Shown piece after piece: positions 1 through 7,258 of a stretch of 25,170 nucleotides of DNA (positions within the stretch are counted from its first letter, which is position 1; every line of letters begins with the position of its first letter). Source of the stretch: a bacterium (GTDB taxonomy: Bacteria > Patescibacteriota > Minisyncoccia > Phycocordibacterales > UBA10002); the NCBI GenBank assembly GCA_030649775.1, contig JAUSFR010000033.1, positions 1 through 25,170 of the forward strand. Direction: 5' to 3'. Under the pieces are notes generated by a model. It had not been told where the DNA came from. It made no database searches and worked only from the letters and a program-made list of their open reading frames with translations. The position numbers were made by a program, and so were the translations under genes.

Positions 1-58
1 GGGAGGAGTGGGGGACACAAGCTTTAGGTATTTGGTGATGCCGATGAACCGTTGAGAC

Positions 59-151
59 AGCTTATAGGTGATAGCTTTTAGCTTATAGGAGAGAAAACCA
101 TGATTCTTTTCCTCGGACTAACTATAAGCTAACACCTAAAAGCTATAAGCT
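59..151. repeat. Imperfect inverted repeat built from AGCTATAAGC-like words
   Basis: Two 30-nt arms (59-88 and 122-151) each begin and end with AGCTTATAG or its complement CTATAAGCT, with a related but shuffled middle. The arms are separated by about 33 nt. The element lies just downstream of the penicillin-binding protein gene on the minus strand, so its transcript would fold into a long imperfect hairpin and could act as a 3' end signal, although there is no clean T-tract. Nothing else is recognisable in bases 1-153. The same word family recurs inside tsaE. Confidence 0.6.
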
Positions 152-153
152 TC

Positions 154-2673
154 TCATTCGGACACCATGAACGACACAGAGGATTGTCCTTTGTTCTGGA
201 ATACATCATACGCCACGACGGTAAGCTCATTTCCCGAACCAAAAGCCGAGTCCATCTCCGAAGGAGCAAGGGTAACCTGCCACGGCGCCTTTGCGCTTGA
301 CCCGACAAAGACGTTGTTAAGGAAGAAGTGCACCTGCGCTATCGGGAAACGAGCAGTCACGGAGGCGCTTAACGTTATTTTTTCTCGTTTATTTATGAGA
401 GAGCCCGAAACGGGATTGGTAATGGTAATCGCTGGAGTAAACTCCGGTTTGTGGATATCGTCTGTCGCGGTCGGGAGGAACTCCTCTTTTTCGTCGGTAA
501 GTCCTTGCTCATTCGCCCACGTACGCACCGCGTACTCCCAGTACTCAAATTGAGAGTCGGTTTGAGGAGGGGCTACTCGGGGAACGGTCGGATTGTTTTT
601 ATCAATCCAATACAAAAGCGAATGAACTTCCCGAACCGCCCGCTCTTCGCGGAATTCGGGCGGAGTGAATTCGGTGGCGCGCTTCCCCGAGACTTTGTCT
701 ATGAAATAGGTTTTGCCCCCCTGCCAAATACCACGCAGTATCGGTGGGAGGGAAGCGGTGTCGGTTTCCGCGGGTTTTTCAAACGACTCCACAGGAATAC
801 GCTTGAGCGCCTCCTCCATAAACGCGTTCCACAGCGGAGCCACGATATACGCCGCCACCTTATGCATGGGACGGTTGTCGTTATTACCGGCCCACGCTCC
901 GACAGCGAGATTGGGAGTGTATCCCACAATCCATGCGTCTTTAAAATCATTGGTCGTTCCGGTCTTTGCCGCTACATCCCTCCCCGGAAAGTAGAGCGGA
1001 GAGGTGGCTCCAAACGCGGGTGTCCGTGCTTTGTTGTCCGAGAGGATATCGCTGATTTTGAGAGCGGTTTCCTTATCCAGAACCTGTTCCGGACGGTCGG
1101 TCCATTCCTCAACCACATCGCCGTTCTTGTTCTCAATGCGAAGAATCCCTTTCGGTTCCCTTTTCACTCCCTCCGTCGCGAAGACGGCATAGGCACCCGT
1201 AAGCTCCAGGAGCTTCACCTCGCCACCTCCCAGCACCAAGGTGAGTCCGTAACGGTCGGGGCCGGCGAGCGTGGTAAGCCCCATATCCTTCGCGAGACGA
1301 AGTGAATCTTTGAGACCGGCAAGATAGAGCACCTGAATTGCGGGAATGTTCACCGATTGGGCGAGGGCGTCGCGAAAGGTTATCGGTCCGCGATACTTGT
1401 CGTCATAATTTCCCGGCTTGTAACACTTGTCCGCGTTCGTCGGATTCTTTGGGGTTCCATCGGGATTGCATTCGGTAGAAAATTCGGTGGGAAGGTCAAA
1501 TGCTATTGTTTCGGGAGTAAAACCCTTTCTAAAAGCGGCCGCGTACACAAATGGTTTAAACGAAGACCCCGGCTGGCGGTATGCAATCGTAGCGTTGAAG
1601 TTGCCGTCAATTTCTTTGTCAAAATAGTCACGGGACCCAACCATCACGAGAATGTGTCCGGTCTTTGGGTCAACGGCGGTAAGAGCCGCGTTTTCCGCGT
1701 CAAATTTTTCGTTGTTTTCCAAAGCAAATTTTTTCACGGTATCTTCCGCGATTTTTTGCAGGTCGTAATCGAGGGTGGTGATGACCTTAAAGCCCTGCTC
1801 CTCAAGCGCTTCCCGCCCGTACTTTTCCTCAAGATATTGACGGACGAAAATAACAAAATGGGGGGCAAGAATGCCGGTTTCGTTATTCGGTTTGAAGGTG
1901 ACCACCTCTTTTTTTGCCGTTTCGTGCTCTTCTTTGGTTATAAAACCAACTTCCTCCATGCGACGCAAAACCAGATTTTTTTTCTCCTCCAATTTATCTT
2001 TGTGGTTTCCATAGGGCGAATAATACGTAGGTGCGTTGGGGAGGGAAGCCATATAGGCCGCTTCGGCAATGGAGAGGTCTCGCGCATTCTTCCCAAGGTA
2101 CGCCTGTGAGGCCTCTTCAATGCCATATACGGTTCCCCCGTAGGGTATTTCATTGAGGTAGAGCGAAAGAATCGTCTCTTTATCCATCGCTTTTTCAAGG
2201 CGGAGAGCGAGGACCCATTCTTTCAGCTTGCGGGAGATTTTCTTTTCGCTGGTCAAGAGGGAGTTCTTCACCACCTGTTGGGTGATGGTGGAACCACCTT
2301 GCCCCCCCAAAAGATTTCCCGCGAAAAAGTTGGTAAGTACCGCTCGCAGTATTGATTTGACCCGTATGCCTTTGTGTTGCCAAAACTCGCTATCCTCAAT
2401 GGCTACCGTCGCGTTTTTTATGTTCAGCGATATTTCGCTGTAAGGAACGACGGTGCGCTTTGCCCCCTTGTGTAGGTCGTAGAGAAGTATTTTCCCCGTG
2501 CGGTCGTAGATTTTGGTGGACTCACTCACCTTACGGGTACTCATCTCCGCAAGGTCGGGGAGCTTCCACGAGGTTACCCATAGCGCGAGAATACCGGTTG
2601 CAAACAGCCCCCCCGAGATGAAGAGGAGAAAGAGGCTACGGATGAGTGGGTGGTGTTTCCTTCGGCGTGACAT
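154..2673 (-). CDS. Class A penicillin-binding protein (PBP1A-like transglycosylase/transpeptidase)
   Basis: Bifunctional cell-wall synthase that polymerises lipid II into glycan strands and cross-links their peptides outside the membrane. From the chosen start (839 aa): basic cytoplasmic tail, one membrane segment at about 10-36, then a GT51 domain with the EDSEFW motif (catalytic Glu93) and GGSTITQQ (126-133). The transpeptidase domain follows, with the SSFK box (Ser370, Lys373), SVN (440-442) and KTG (570-572). The last ~90 residues look like an extracellular Ig-like domain. The frame stays open to 2748, but those extra 25 codons are hydrophobic repeat-derived sequence. MSRRRKHHPL is a better start because a TGC-TACTAT extended -10 ends exactly 6 nt before it. 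Diverges from tyrS. Domain calls are secure; the choice between PBP1a, 1b and 1c naming is not. Confidence 0.95.
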   Translation of the reverse strand: MSRRRKHHPLIRSLFLLFISGGLFATGILALWVTSWKLPDLAEMSTRKVSESTKIYDRTGKILLYDLHKGAKRTVVPYSEISLNIKNATVAIEDSEFWQHKGIRVKSILRAVLTNFFAGNLLGGQGGSTITQQVVKNSLLTSEKKISRKLKEWVLALRLEKAMDKETILSLYLNEIPYGGTVYGIEEASQAYLGKNARDLSIAEAAYMASLPNAPTYYSPYGNHKDKLEEKKNLVLRRMEEVGFITKEEHETAKKEVVTFKPNNETGILAPHFVIFVRQYLEEKYGREALEEQGFKVITTLDYDLQKIAEDTVKKFALENNEKFDAENAALTAVDPKTGHILVMVGSRDYFDKEIDGNFNATIAYRQPGSSFKPFVYAAAFRKGFTPETIAFDLPTEFSTECNPDGTPKNPTNADKCYKPGNYDDKYRGPITFRDALAQSVNIPAIQVLYLAGLKDSLRLAKDMGLTTLAGPDRYGLTLVLGGGEVKLLELTGAYAVFATEGVKREPKGILRIENKNGDVVEEWTDRPEQVLDKETALKISDILSDNKARTPAFGATSPLYFPGRDVAAKTGTTNDFKDAWIVGYTPNLAVGAWAGNNDNRPMHKVAAYIVAPLWNAFMEEALKRIPVESFEKPAETDTASLPPILRGIWQGGKTYFIDKVSGKRATEFTPPEFREERAVREVHSLLYWIDKNNPTVPRVAPPQTDSQFEYWEYAVRTWANEQGLTDEKEEFLPTATDDIHKPEFTPAITITNPVSGSLINKREKITLSASVTARFPIAQVHFFLNNVFVGSSAKAPWQVTLAPSEMDSAFGSGNELTVVAYDVFQNKGQSSVSFMVSE

Positions 2674-2679
2674 GGGAAG

Positions 2680-2688
2680 ATAGTAGCA
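2680..2688 (-). promoter_or_regulatory. Extended -10 promoter of the PBP gene (leaderless type)
   Basis: Read on the minus strand, TGC-TACTAT is followed by 6 nt (CTTCCC) and then the ATG at 2673. The predicted transcription start falls on the A of the start codon. No Shine-Dalgarno is visible. Confidence 0.55.
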
Positions 2689-2838
2689 GAAAACAAAGCA
2701 CAAAGCACAATACACAAAAACCCAAACAAAGCACAAATACCAAACCACAAAAAAAGAGAGCTCCTTGGTTGTGTTTTGGCTTGAAGCACTTCGTGCTTTG
2801 TTTGGATTTTTGGAACTCTGTGTTTTGGAAAGTTTCGG
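2688..2838. repeat. Imperfect inverted repeat of CAAACAAAGCACAAA-like words
   Basis: The left half (about 2690-2755) is a chain of CAAA/GCACAA words. The right half (about 2770-2836) contains their complements, for example AGCACAAA against GTGCTTTGTTTGG, with a perfect inner hairpin GAAGCACTTCGTGCTTT-like near 2785-2803. It fills the divergent spacer between the PBP gene and tyrS, and minus-strand reading through it creates the spurious N-terminal extension of the PBP ORF. Same family as the elements at 7384-7503 and 17361-17513. Confidence 0.6.
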
Positions 2839-2845
2839 GCGGATG

Positions 2846-2854
2846 TGATACCGT
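2846..2854 (+). promoter_or_regulatory. Possible extended -10 of tyrS
   Basis: TGA-TACCGT lies exactly 6 nt before the ATG at 2861, the same geometry as other starts here, with TTGGAA 18 nt further upstream. The hexamer itself is a weak match to TATAAT. Confidence 0.3.
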
Positions 2855-2860
2855 TATGCT

Positions 2861-4072
2861 ATGTCATTTTTTAAGCAAACTCCAAAAGTCAGCACCGACC
2901 CCGCCAAAATCCGCGAATTTCTTACCCGTGGAGTGGAGCGCGTGTATCCGACCGTAGAAGCCTTTGAAAAAGAACTTCTCAAGGGTAAAAGGCTTACGCT
3001 CTACTACGGCATTGACCCGACCGGCTCCACCCTTCACCTCGGACACGCGAGCAATCTACTCAAACTCCGCGAGTTTCAAGACCTAGGACATGAGGTAATC
3101 ATTCTCTATGGAGGATTTACCGCGCAGATTGGTGACCCTACCGACAAGCTTGCGACACGTCAGCCTCTTACTTCCGCGCAGGTAAAGAAGAACACATCAA
3201 GCTACAAGAAGCTCATTGGCCTTATTCTCGATTTGGGTAAAGCCAACATTAAGTTTTTGGATAACGAAGAGTGGAGTAACAAACTGAAACCGTCCGATAT
3301 GATGGATATTGCATCACACTTTACGGTCGCCCAGCTTTTGGAGCGTGATATGTTTCAGGAACGTATCAAACAAGGAAAGGAAATACATCTTCACGAATTT
3401 CTGTACCCGGTATTTCAGGCGTACGATGCGGTAACTATGGACGTTGATGTTCAGTTGGGTGGAAACGACCAAACTTTCAATATGCTCGCGGGACGGACAC
3501 TGATGCGTAAGATGAAAAATAAAGAAAAGTTTGTCGTCTCCACGAAGCTTCTGGTTGACCCCACCGGAAAGAAAATGGGGAAGACAGAGGGAAATATGGT
3601 GGCGCTCTCCGACACCCCTACCGACGTCTTCGGAAAGGTGATGAGCTGGCCCGACGGACAGATACTGCTCGGATTTGAACTCTGTACTCGTGTGTCCGCG
3701 TCCGACCTTGACGCAGTGAAGGCTTCGCTTGAGCGCGGAGAAAATCCAAAGAACCCGAAATTGCGGCTTGCCGAGGAAATCACCGCGCTCATTTACGGAA
3801 AAGAAAAAGCAATCCAAGCACGAAAGGACTTTGACGCCACTTTTTCGGAAGGGAAGCCTCAAGAGTTTGTGGAAATCAAGCGCGAAGGCAATCCAATGGG
3901 TGTTTTGATAGAAAAGGGTATTGTATCGTCAAAAACAGAGCTTCGCCGTCTTATTTCTGCGGGGGCAGTCACTAGCCTAGATTCAAATACAAAATTGGGA
4001 GAAGATTTTGCAAGCTCATTTCCGACCGGTAAATACCGTATCGGCAAGCATCGATTTATAGAGATTAAGTAG
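2861..4072 (+). CDS. tyrS: Tyrosyl-tRNA synthetase
   Basis: Class I aminoacyl-tRNA synthetase that charges tRNA-Tyr with tyrosine in the cytoplasm. The 403-aa protein has YYGIDPTGSTLHLGH (signature HLGH at 59-62), AQIGDPT (88-94), YPVFQAYD (182-189), the GGNDQTFNML tyrosine-pocket segment (200-209) and KMGKT at 238-242 in place of KMSKS. An S4-like RNA-binding domain forms the last ~65 residues and ends FIEIK. Length and motif order fit the TyrRS group whose second signature resembles KMSKS. No Shine-Dalgarno precedes the ATG. The gene ends 2 nt before a strong terminator and stands alone. TrpRS is unlikely given the S4 domain and the Asp/Gln-rich GGNDQ segment. Confidence 0.95.
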   Translation: MSFFKQTPKVSTDPAKIREFLTRGVERVYPTVEAFEKELLKGKRLTLYYGIDPTGSTLHLGHASNLLKLREFQDLGHEVIILYGGFTAQIGDPTDKLATRQPLTSAQVKKNTSSYKKLIGLILDLGKANIKFLDNEEWSNKLKPSDMMDIASHFTVAQLLERDMFQERIKQGKEIHLHEFLYPVFQAYDAVTMDVDVQLGGNDQTFNMLAGRTLMRKMKNKEKFVVSTKLLVDPTGKKMGKTEGNMVALSDTPTDVFGKVMSWPDGQILLGFELCTRVSASDLDAVKASLERGENPKNPKLRLAEEITALIYGKEKAIQARKDFDATFSEGKPQEFVEIKREGNPMGVLIEKGIVSSKTELRRLISAGAVTSLDSNTKLGEDFASSFPTGKYRIGKHRFIEIK

Positions 4073-4073
4073 C

Positions 4074-4101
4074 AAAAACCACCCCGAGAGGGGTGGTTTT
4101 T
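4074..4101. terminator. Bidirectional intrinsic terminator
   Basis: A perfect 12-bp stem (4074-4085 with 4090-4101) around a GAGA tetraloop, GC-rich at the top and flanked by A5 and T5. It starts 2 nt after the tyrS stop and can also end minus-strand transcripts from the mini-ORF at 4147-4260. Confidence 0.9.
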
Positions 4102-4146
4102 GGTTTCTTCCGCGTAGGTCTGCGTCAAGTCCGCATTTGTCCGCGT

Positions 4147-4260
4147 CTATAGTGGGTCCACGTCGTCAAACGTGTCCTCTAACATATCCGGGTCAACTTC
4201 TTTGTCATCCCCTTCTTCTCCTTCGGCTGGGGGCACCGGGTTTACTACATCCTCTTCCAT
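4147..4260 (-). CDS. Acidic 37-residue mini-protein (hypothetical)
   Basis: A 38-codon minus-strand frame beginning MEEDVVNPVPP and ending DDVDPL. About 15 of the 37 residues are Asp or Glu, only one is Lys, and there are no aromatic residues apart from one Phe. It would be disordered and strongly negative. It is the only sensible frame between tyrS and ruvC, and it runs toward the bidirectional terminator at 4074-4101, which suits a real short transcript. No Shine-Dalgarno is seen, and no -10 sits at the 6-nt position used by neighbouring genes; AT-rich TAATAAGAAT lies slightly further upstream. Function unknown. Confidence 0.4.
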   Translation of the reverse strand: MEEDVVNPVPPAEGEEGDDKEVDPDMLEDTFDDVDPL

Positions 4261-4273
4261 AGTCTTTGCTCAT

Positions 4274-4468
4274 TCTTATTACTAATGCGTCTCCGAATGT
4301 ATCAATACCTCCAGATTTTTGCAAGGGGAGGGGGCCTGTGGACAACCGAAATGATAGATACCAATCTGCGAATGCATACCAACCTACTAATACCTGCGAA
4401 TAAGAAAAAACGGTTCACATTAGTAGGTATTTGCAGATTGGAATTGATTAGTATTATTGGTATCTGTT
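4274..4468. repeat. Imperfect inverted repeat of TACTAATACCTGCGAATA-like words
   Basis: Left arm around 4357-4402 (GATACCAATCTGCGAATG, CCTACTAATACCTGCGAATA) pairs imperfectly with right arm around 4418-4465 (ATTAGTAGGTATTTGCAG, ATTGG, TAGTATTATTGGTATC). Related words already appear at 4274-4315. The right arm overlaps the last codons of ruvC. No gene is visible in this gap. Confidence 0.55.
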
Positions 4469-4942
4469 ATCGCGCACTGACGCCAAGCACGTCAGTCCCA
4501 CCGCAATCGCGTCATATTCGTCGTCAAGGCGTTTAAGAGAGGGTATGGCGATAAGTTTCTTCACCATCTCGGTCACCTGTTTCTTGTCGCTCCTGCCGTA
4601 GCCGGTAACGGCAATTTTGATTTGAAGCGGAGTATATTCATACACGGGAAGTCCCGCGCGAGCCGCTTCCACAAGCACCGCCCCGCGCGCCTCGGACACG
4701 GGCATCACGGTTTTCTGATTACTCATCAAAAACAATGTCTCTATCGCAAATCCCTCCGGTTCAAACTCATCAATCACTTTCCGTACCTCGTCCGCAATTT
4801 TCAAAAGGCGCGCCGAGTGGGGAAGCGTTTTTGGTGTGCGTATACAGGTGGAATACAAAAGCATCTCTTTCTGCCGTGGGAGTTTCTCAACCACGGCAAT
4901 ACCAAGTCGTTCGTACCCCGGGTCAATAGCAATAATTCGCAT
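4454..4942 (-). CDS. ruvC: Holliday junction resolvase RuvC
   Basis: Endonuclease that cuts four-way DNA junctions symmetrically during recombinational repair, normally as a dimer on the RuvAB-DNA complex. The 162-aa protein has the RNase H-like fold signatures: IAIDPGYERLGIAVVE (Asp7), FAIETLFL (Glu68) and DDEYDAIAVG (Asp141 and Asp144), so the four acidic metal ligands are present at the usual spacing. Length is typical. It is transcribed in the order ruvB, yebC, ruvC; the 91-bp spacer to yebC is almost entirely an inverted repeat. No Shine-Dalgarno and no good -10 precede the ATG, so it is probably cotranscribed with yebC. Its 3' end overlaps an intergenic repeat. Confidence 0.93.
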   Translation of the reverse strand: MRIIAIDPGYERLGIAVVEKLPRQKEMLLYSTCIRTPKTLPHSARLLKIADEVRKVIDEFEPEGFAIETLFLMSNQKTVMPVSEARGAVLVEAARAGLPVYEYTPLQIKIAVTGYGRSDKKQVTEMVKKLIAIPSLKRLDDEYDAIAVGLTCLASVRDNRYQ

Positions 4943-4943
4943 A

Positions 4944-5030
4944 GGCTCTAGGAAACTAGGCTCTAGGCTCTAGGCTTTAGGGGAGACGAGGACTTTTTCC
5001 TAGTGCCTAACGCCTAAAGCCTAGTGCCTG
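4944..5030. repeat. Inverted repeat of CTAGGCTCTAGGC-like words
   Basis: The left arm (about 4944-4980) repeats CTAGGCTCTAGGCTTTAGG; the right arm (about 4998-5030) carries CCTAGTGCCTAACGCCTAAAGCCTAG. The arms pair imperfectly around a short spacer. It fills the yebC-ruvC gap and would form a long stem in a cotranscript. Confidence 0.6.
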
Positions 5031-5033
5031 ACT

Positions 5034-5561
5034 TTACTCTGCGTTGGTGATCACTTCCTGCACATCCTCGTTTCCTTCAAGCGCTTCCACCAATTTTTCG
5101 AGCTTTTCAATATCGGCATCTTCAAGCGGAGTGGTTGTTGTCGCTTTCCATCCCTCGGGAGTTTTCTCAAATGACCAGACTGCGGCTCCGGGGGAGGCGA
5201 GGTTCCCTCCGTTTTCGGCAAGTAAATGTTTTATCTCACCCGCAGAGCGGTTCTTGCTGTCGGTAAGGACTTCAATGAGGAGCGCCACTCCTCCCGGGCC
5301 ATAGCCTTCATACATAATCGCTTCAAGAGCGCCTCCGCCTTCCGTTGCCTTCTTGATGGCGCGCTCAATGTTCTCGTTCGGCATATTCTCTTTACGTGCG
5401 CGCTCAATCGCCGAGCGGAGCATCGGCGCATCCTTGTTACCTTTCGCGGCGCGCGCCTCGTTTGAGATGAGCTTCGCGTACTTTGAAAAAATCTGACTGC
5501 GTTTCGCGTCACTCTTCCCCTTTTTTTCTTTTATCTGACTCCATTTATTATGACCTGACAT
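5034..5561 (-). CDS. yebC: YebC/PmpR-family protein, short form
   Basis: Members of this family act as DNA-binding regulators or, in more recent work, as ribosome-associated factors for difficult peptide sequences; which applies here cannot be told. The N-terminus MSGHNKWSQIK and the block YEGYGPGGVALLIEVLTD (about 84-101) with GGNLASPGAAVWSFEK (about 117-132) are diagnostic. At 175 aa it is roughly 65 residues shorter than the usual ~240. After the FEK segment the sequence goes almost directly to the terminal helix LVEALEGNEDVQEV (157-170), so most of the middle/third domain seems deleted. The frame is intact, so this is not a frameshift. It sits between ruvB and ruvC, a frequent neighbourhood for the family. 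TAAAAA lies 6 nt before the ATG as a possible -10. Confidence 0.9.
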   Translation of the reverse strand: MSGHNKWSQIKEKKGKSDAKRSQIFSKYAKLISNEARAAKGNKDAPMLRSAIERARKENMPNENIERAIKKATEGGGALEAIMYEGYGPGGVALLIEVLTDSKNRSAGEIKHLLAENGGNLASPGAAVWSFEKTPEGWKATTTTPLEDADIEKLEKLVEALEGNEDVQEVITNAE

Positions 5562-5567
5562 GATTGA

Positions 5568-5573
5568 TTTTTA
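5568..5573 (-). promoter_or_regulatory. Possible -10 box of yebC
   Basis: TAAAAA on the minus strand, followed by TCAATC and the ATG at 5561, repeats the 6-nt spacing seen at other starts. No -35 or TGn element supports it. Confidence 0.3.
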
Positions 5574-5617
5574 AGGAATGATAATGACTATAAAAGCGGT
5601 ACTAAACCCTTATATTT

Positions 5618-5692
5618 CGTCTTCGCTCGGACGCCATGCAAACTAAGAAGTTTGCGCGGCGCTCCTCGCTAGCCGAAATAAAAATCATCACC
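5618..5692. repeat. Imperfect hairpin element in the ruvB-yebC gap
   Basis: Outer arms TATTTCG and CGAAATA enclose GC-rich partly paired segments and a perfect inner hairpin GCAAACT-AAGA-AGTTTGC. A second hairpin (CCCCGTTAAAT against ATTTAACTGGGG, about 5690-5743) follows. No gene is visible in 5562-5799; the rest is AT-rich, including AGCTTATAG-type words near 5767. Confidence 0.45.
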
Positions 5693-5799
5693 CCGTTAAA
5701 TGCCATTCTTATGGCTAGGCCCTTCGCCGTATTTAACTGGGGTCAAGCTTTTAGTTTTACAAAGGTTAGCTTATAGCCTCTTTTAAAAGAAGACAATAT

Positions 5800-6822
5800 C
5801 TATATAAGCGTTCCGCGGAAGCCCTGAAGGTGTTCAAAAGCTTTTGGAGTTACTCTTCTACCGCGAGGAGTTCGTTCCAGAAGGCCGAGCTGGATAAGGT
5901 AAGGTTCGTGGACATCTTCAATGGTCGCCTCCTCTTCGGAGAGCGCCGCGCCAAGGGTGCTTAGTCCCACTGGGCCCCCTCCGAATTTTTCAATAAGCAC
6001 GGTCAGAAGCGAACGGTCGGAGGGGTGAAGTCCCAGTTCATCAACACCGAGGAGCTTAAGGGCTTCCTGCACGGACTCTTTGGAGAGCGGACGCTTACCC
6101 ACCTGCGCGAAGTCGCGTGAGCGCTTCAGCAGGTAGTTTGCGGTACGCGGAGTAGAGCGACTGCGCATTGCAATTTCTTTGAGTGAACCGTCCTTGGACT
6201 CTATACCGAGGATTTTTGCGGAGCGGGAAAGGATTTTTTCTATCTCATTTTGCGTGTAGTACTCCAATCGGAAGGTGCCTCCGCTGAAGCGGGAGCGGAG
6301 TGGGGAAGAGAGCATGGCGATACGGGTGGTTGCGGCGATAAGGGTGAAGGGTGGTATCTCAAGTTGCACCGTGCGCGCGGAAGGACCCTTGCCGATAATA
6401 ATATCAAGACGCCCCGACTCCATCGCCGGGTAGAGAATTTCCTCAATTTGTTTTGAGAGGCGGTGAATTTCGTCTATAAAAAGAATATCCCCGGGCGAGA
6501 GGTTGGTAAGAATGGACGCGAGGTCGCCCACGCGCTCTATCGCGGGACCCGACGTAATCTTTATCTGTGCGTTCATCTCTTTCGCGATGAGATGGGCAAG
6601 CGTAGTCTTACCGAGCCCCGGTGGGCCGTAAAAAAGGAGATGCTCGGGCGCATGCTGTCGCTCTTTTGCCGCGGTGAGCAAAATACGCAGGTTTTCTTTG
6701 ATATTTTCCTGTCCAATGTAGTCGTCCCACACCGATGGACGGAGTGCTTGGTCAAGAAAGAGGTCATTTCCTTCGGGAACCGCTGGTGAGGAAGAGTTTT
6801 TCTCCGAAGCTTTTGGACTCAT
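5800..6822 (-). CDS. ruvB: Holliday junction branch-migration helicase RuvB
   Basis: AAA+ motor that, with RuvA, drives branch migration of Holliday junctions. From the ATG (340 aa): Walker A GPPGLGKT (66-73), Walker B LFIDEIH with Asp117, sensor 1 AATTR (163-167), arginine-finger region LRSRF (174-179), then the RuvB winged-helix C-terminus (VGLSTLGAAL, PYLIQLGLLERTPRGR). Length is typical. The frame can be opened at a TTG at 6831, but that codon lies inside a TACAAT -10 box (6831-6836), so the ATG at 6822 (MSPKASEKN) is preferred. First gene of the ruvB-yebC-ruvC group; ruvA is not in the window. Confidence 0.96.
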   Translation of the reverse strand: MSPKASEKNSSSPAVPEGNDLFLDQALRPSVWDDYIGQENIKENLRILLTAAKERQHAPEHLLFYGPPGLGKTTLAHLIAKEMNAQIKITSGPAIERVGDLASILTNLSPGDILFIDEIHRLSKQIEEILYPAMESGRLDIIIGKGPSARTVQLEIPPFTLIAATTRIAMLSSPLRSRFSGGTFRLEYYTQNEIEKILSRSAKILGIESKDGSLKEIAMRSRSTPRTANYLLKRSRDFAQVGKRPLSKESVQEALKLLGVDELGLHPSDRSLLTVLIEKFGGGPVGLSTLGAALSEEEATIEDVHEPYLIQLGLLERTPRGRRVTPKAFEHLQGFRGTLI

Positions 6823-6830
6823 AGGCTTCA

Positions 6831-6836
6831 ATTGTA
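6831..6836 (-). promoter_or_regulatory. -10 box of ruvB
   Basis: TACAAT on the minus strand ends 8 nt before the ATG at 6822, with TGTACA 17 nt upstream (6854-6859) as a possible -35. The transcript would have a leader of at most about 2 nt. This position decides against the TTG start. Confidence 0.5.
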
Positions 6837-6907
6837 CGGCTAACTCACGGGAATGTACACTAGGGCGAAAAAGCTGTTTCAGCTATGTTTAGAGCCGTTT
6901 TCTGGTT

Positions 6908-6923
6908 CCCCGCCTCTGCGGGG
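6908..6923. other. Small GC hairpin
   Basis: A 6-bp perfect stem CCCCGC/GCGGGG with CTCT loop, between the ruvB promoter and the plus-strand promoter at 6942. There is no T-tract on either side, so it is not called a terminator. Confidence 0.4.
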
Positions 6924-6941
6924 ACAACGTAAGAAAGTTGG

Positions 6942-6970
6942 TTGACATAAAATTGTTTGTGTGCTAGACT
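6942..6970 (+). promoter_or_regulatory. Strong sigma70-type promoter
   Basis: Perfect -35 TTGACA (6942-6947), 17-nt spacer, and -10 TAGACT (6965-6970) preceded by TGC, so also an extended -10. Predicted start at about 6977. It is the best promoter in the window, yet no normal protein gene lies downstream on this strand before 9308. Confidence 0.75.
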
Positions 6971-6976
6971 GTTTGT

Positions 6977-7048
6977 GTGCAGGGAGAGAGAAAAAGAAAA
7001 TCCTGCAGACGGTTTTTTGAAAAAAGGACGCAAAAAAGATTCCGATGA
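6977..7048 (+). CDS. Possible leaderless 23-codon basic peptide
   Basis: A GTG lies exactly 6 nt after the TAGACT -10, the geometry used by real genes here, and opens 23 codons ending in TGA. The peptide begins MQGERKRKSCRR and 12 of its 23 residues are Lys or Arg. No family is recognised. It may be chance within the 5' part of a noncoding RNA. Confidence 0.2.
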   Translation: MQGERKRKSCRRFFEKRTQKRFR

Positions 7049-7258
7049 GGAGTTTTTTGTTGCCTATATAGAGTTCCCGATAGAAATCTCTAAGCGATCA
7101 GCCCGTTTCGGCGGGTTTAAAACATTTTACCGAGGACGTTTTGGAAGTTCGTTTAGGCGTACTCCTCTGCAACACTCCTTAGGTTCCATGTTAACTTTTA
7201 GTACACGTATTAGAAGTTTGATTGCTTAGAGATTTCTCTCTAGAACTCCTTTTATCCA

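Noticed and set aside
1357..2109. A 250-codon plus-strand frame antisense to the PBP gene
   Set aside because: No start signal or domain; it mirrors the transpeptidase and transglycosylase coding sequence.
2674..2748. N-terminal extension of the PBP gene by 25 codons
   Set aside because: It is translated from the CAAAGCACAAA repeat and lies upstream of a promoter whose -10 is 6 nt before the internal Met.
6957..7229. A 90-codon plus-strand frame in the ruvB-pilB gap
   Set aside because: Its start codon lies upstream of the -10 box of the only visible promoter, and the product has no domain-like features; the region is better explained by RNA stems.
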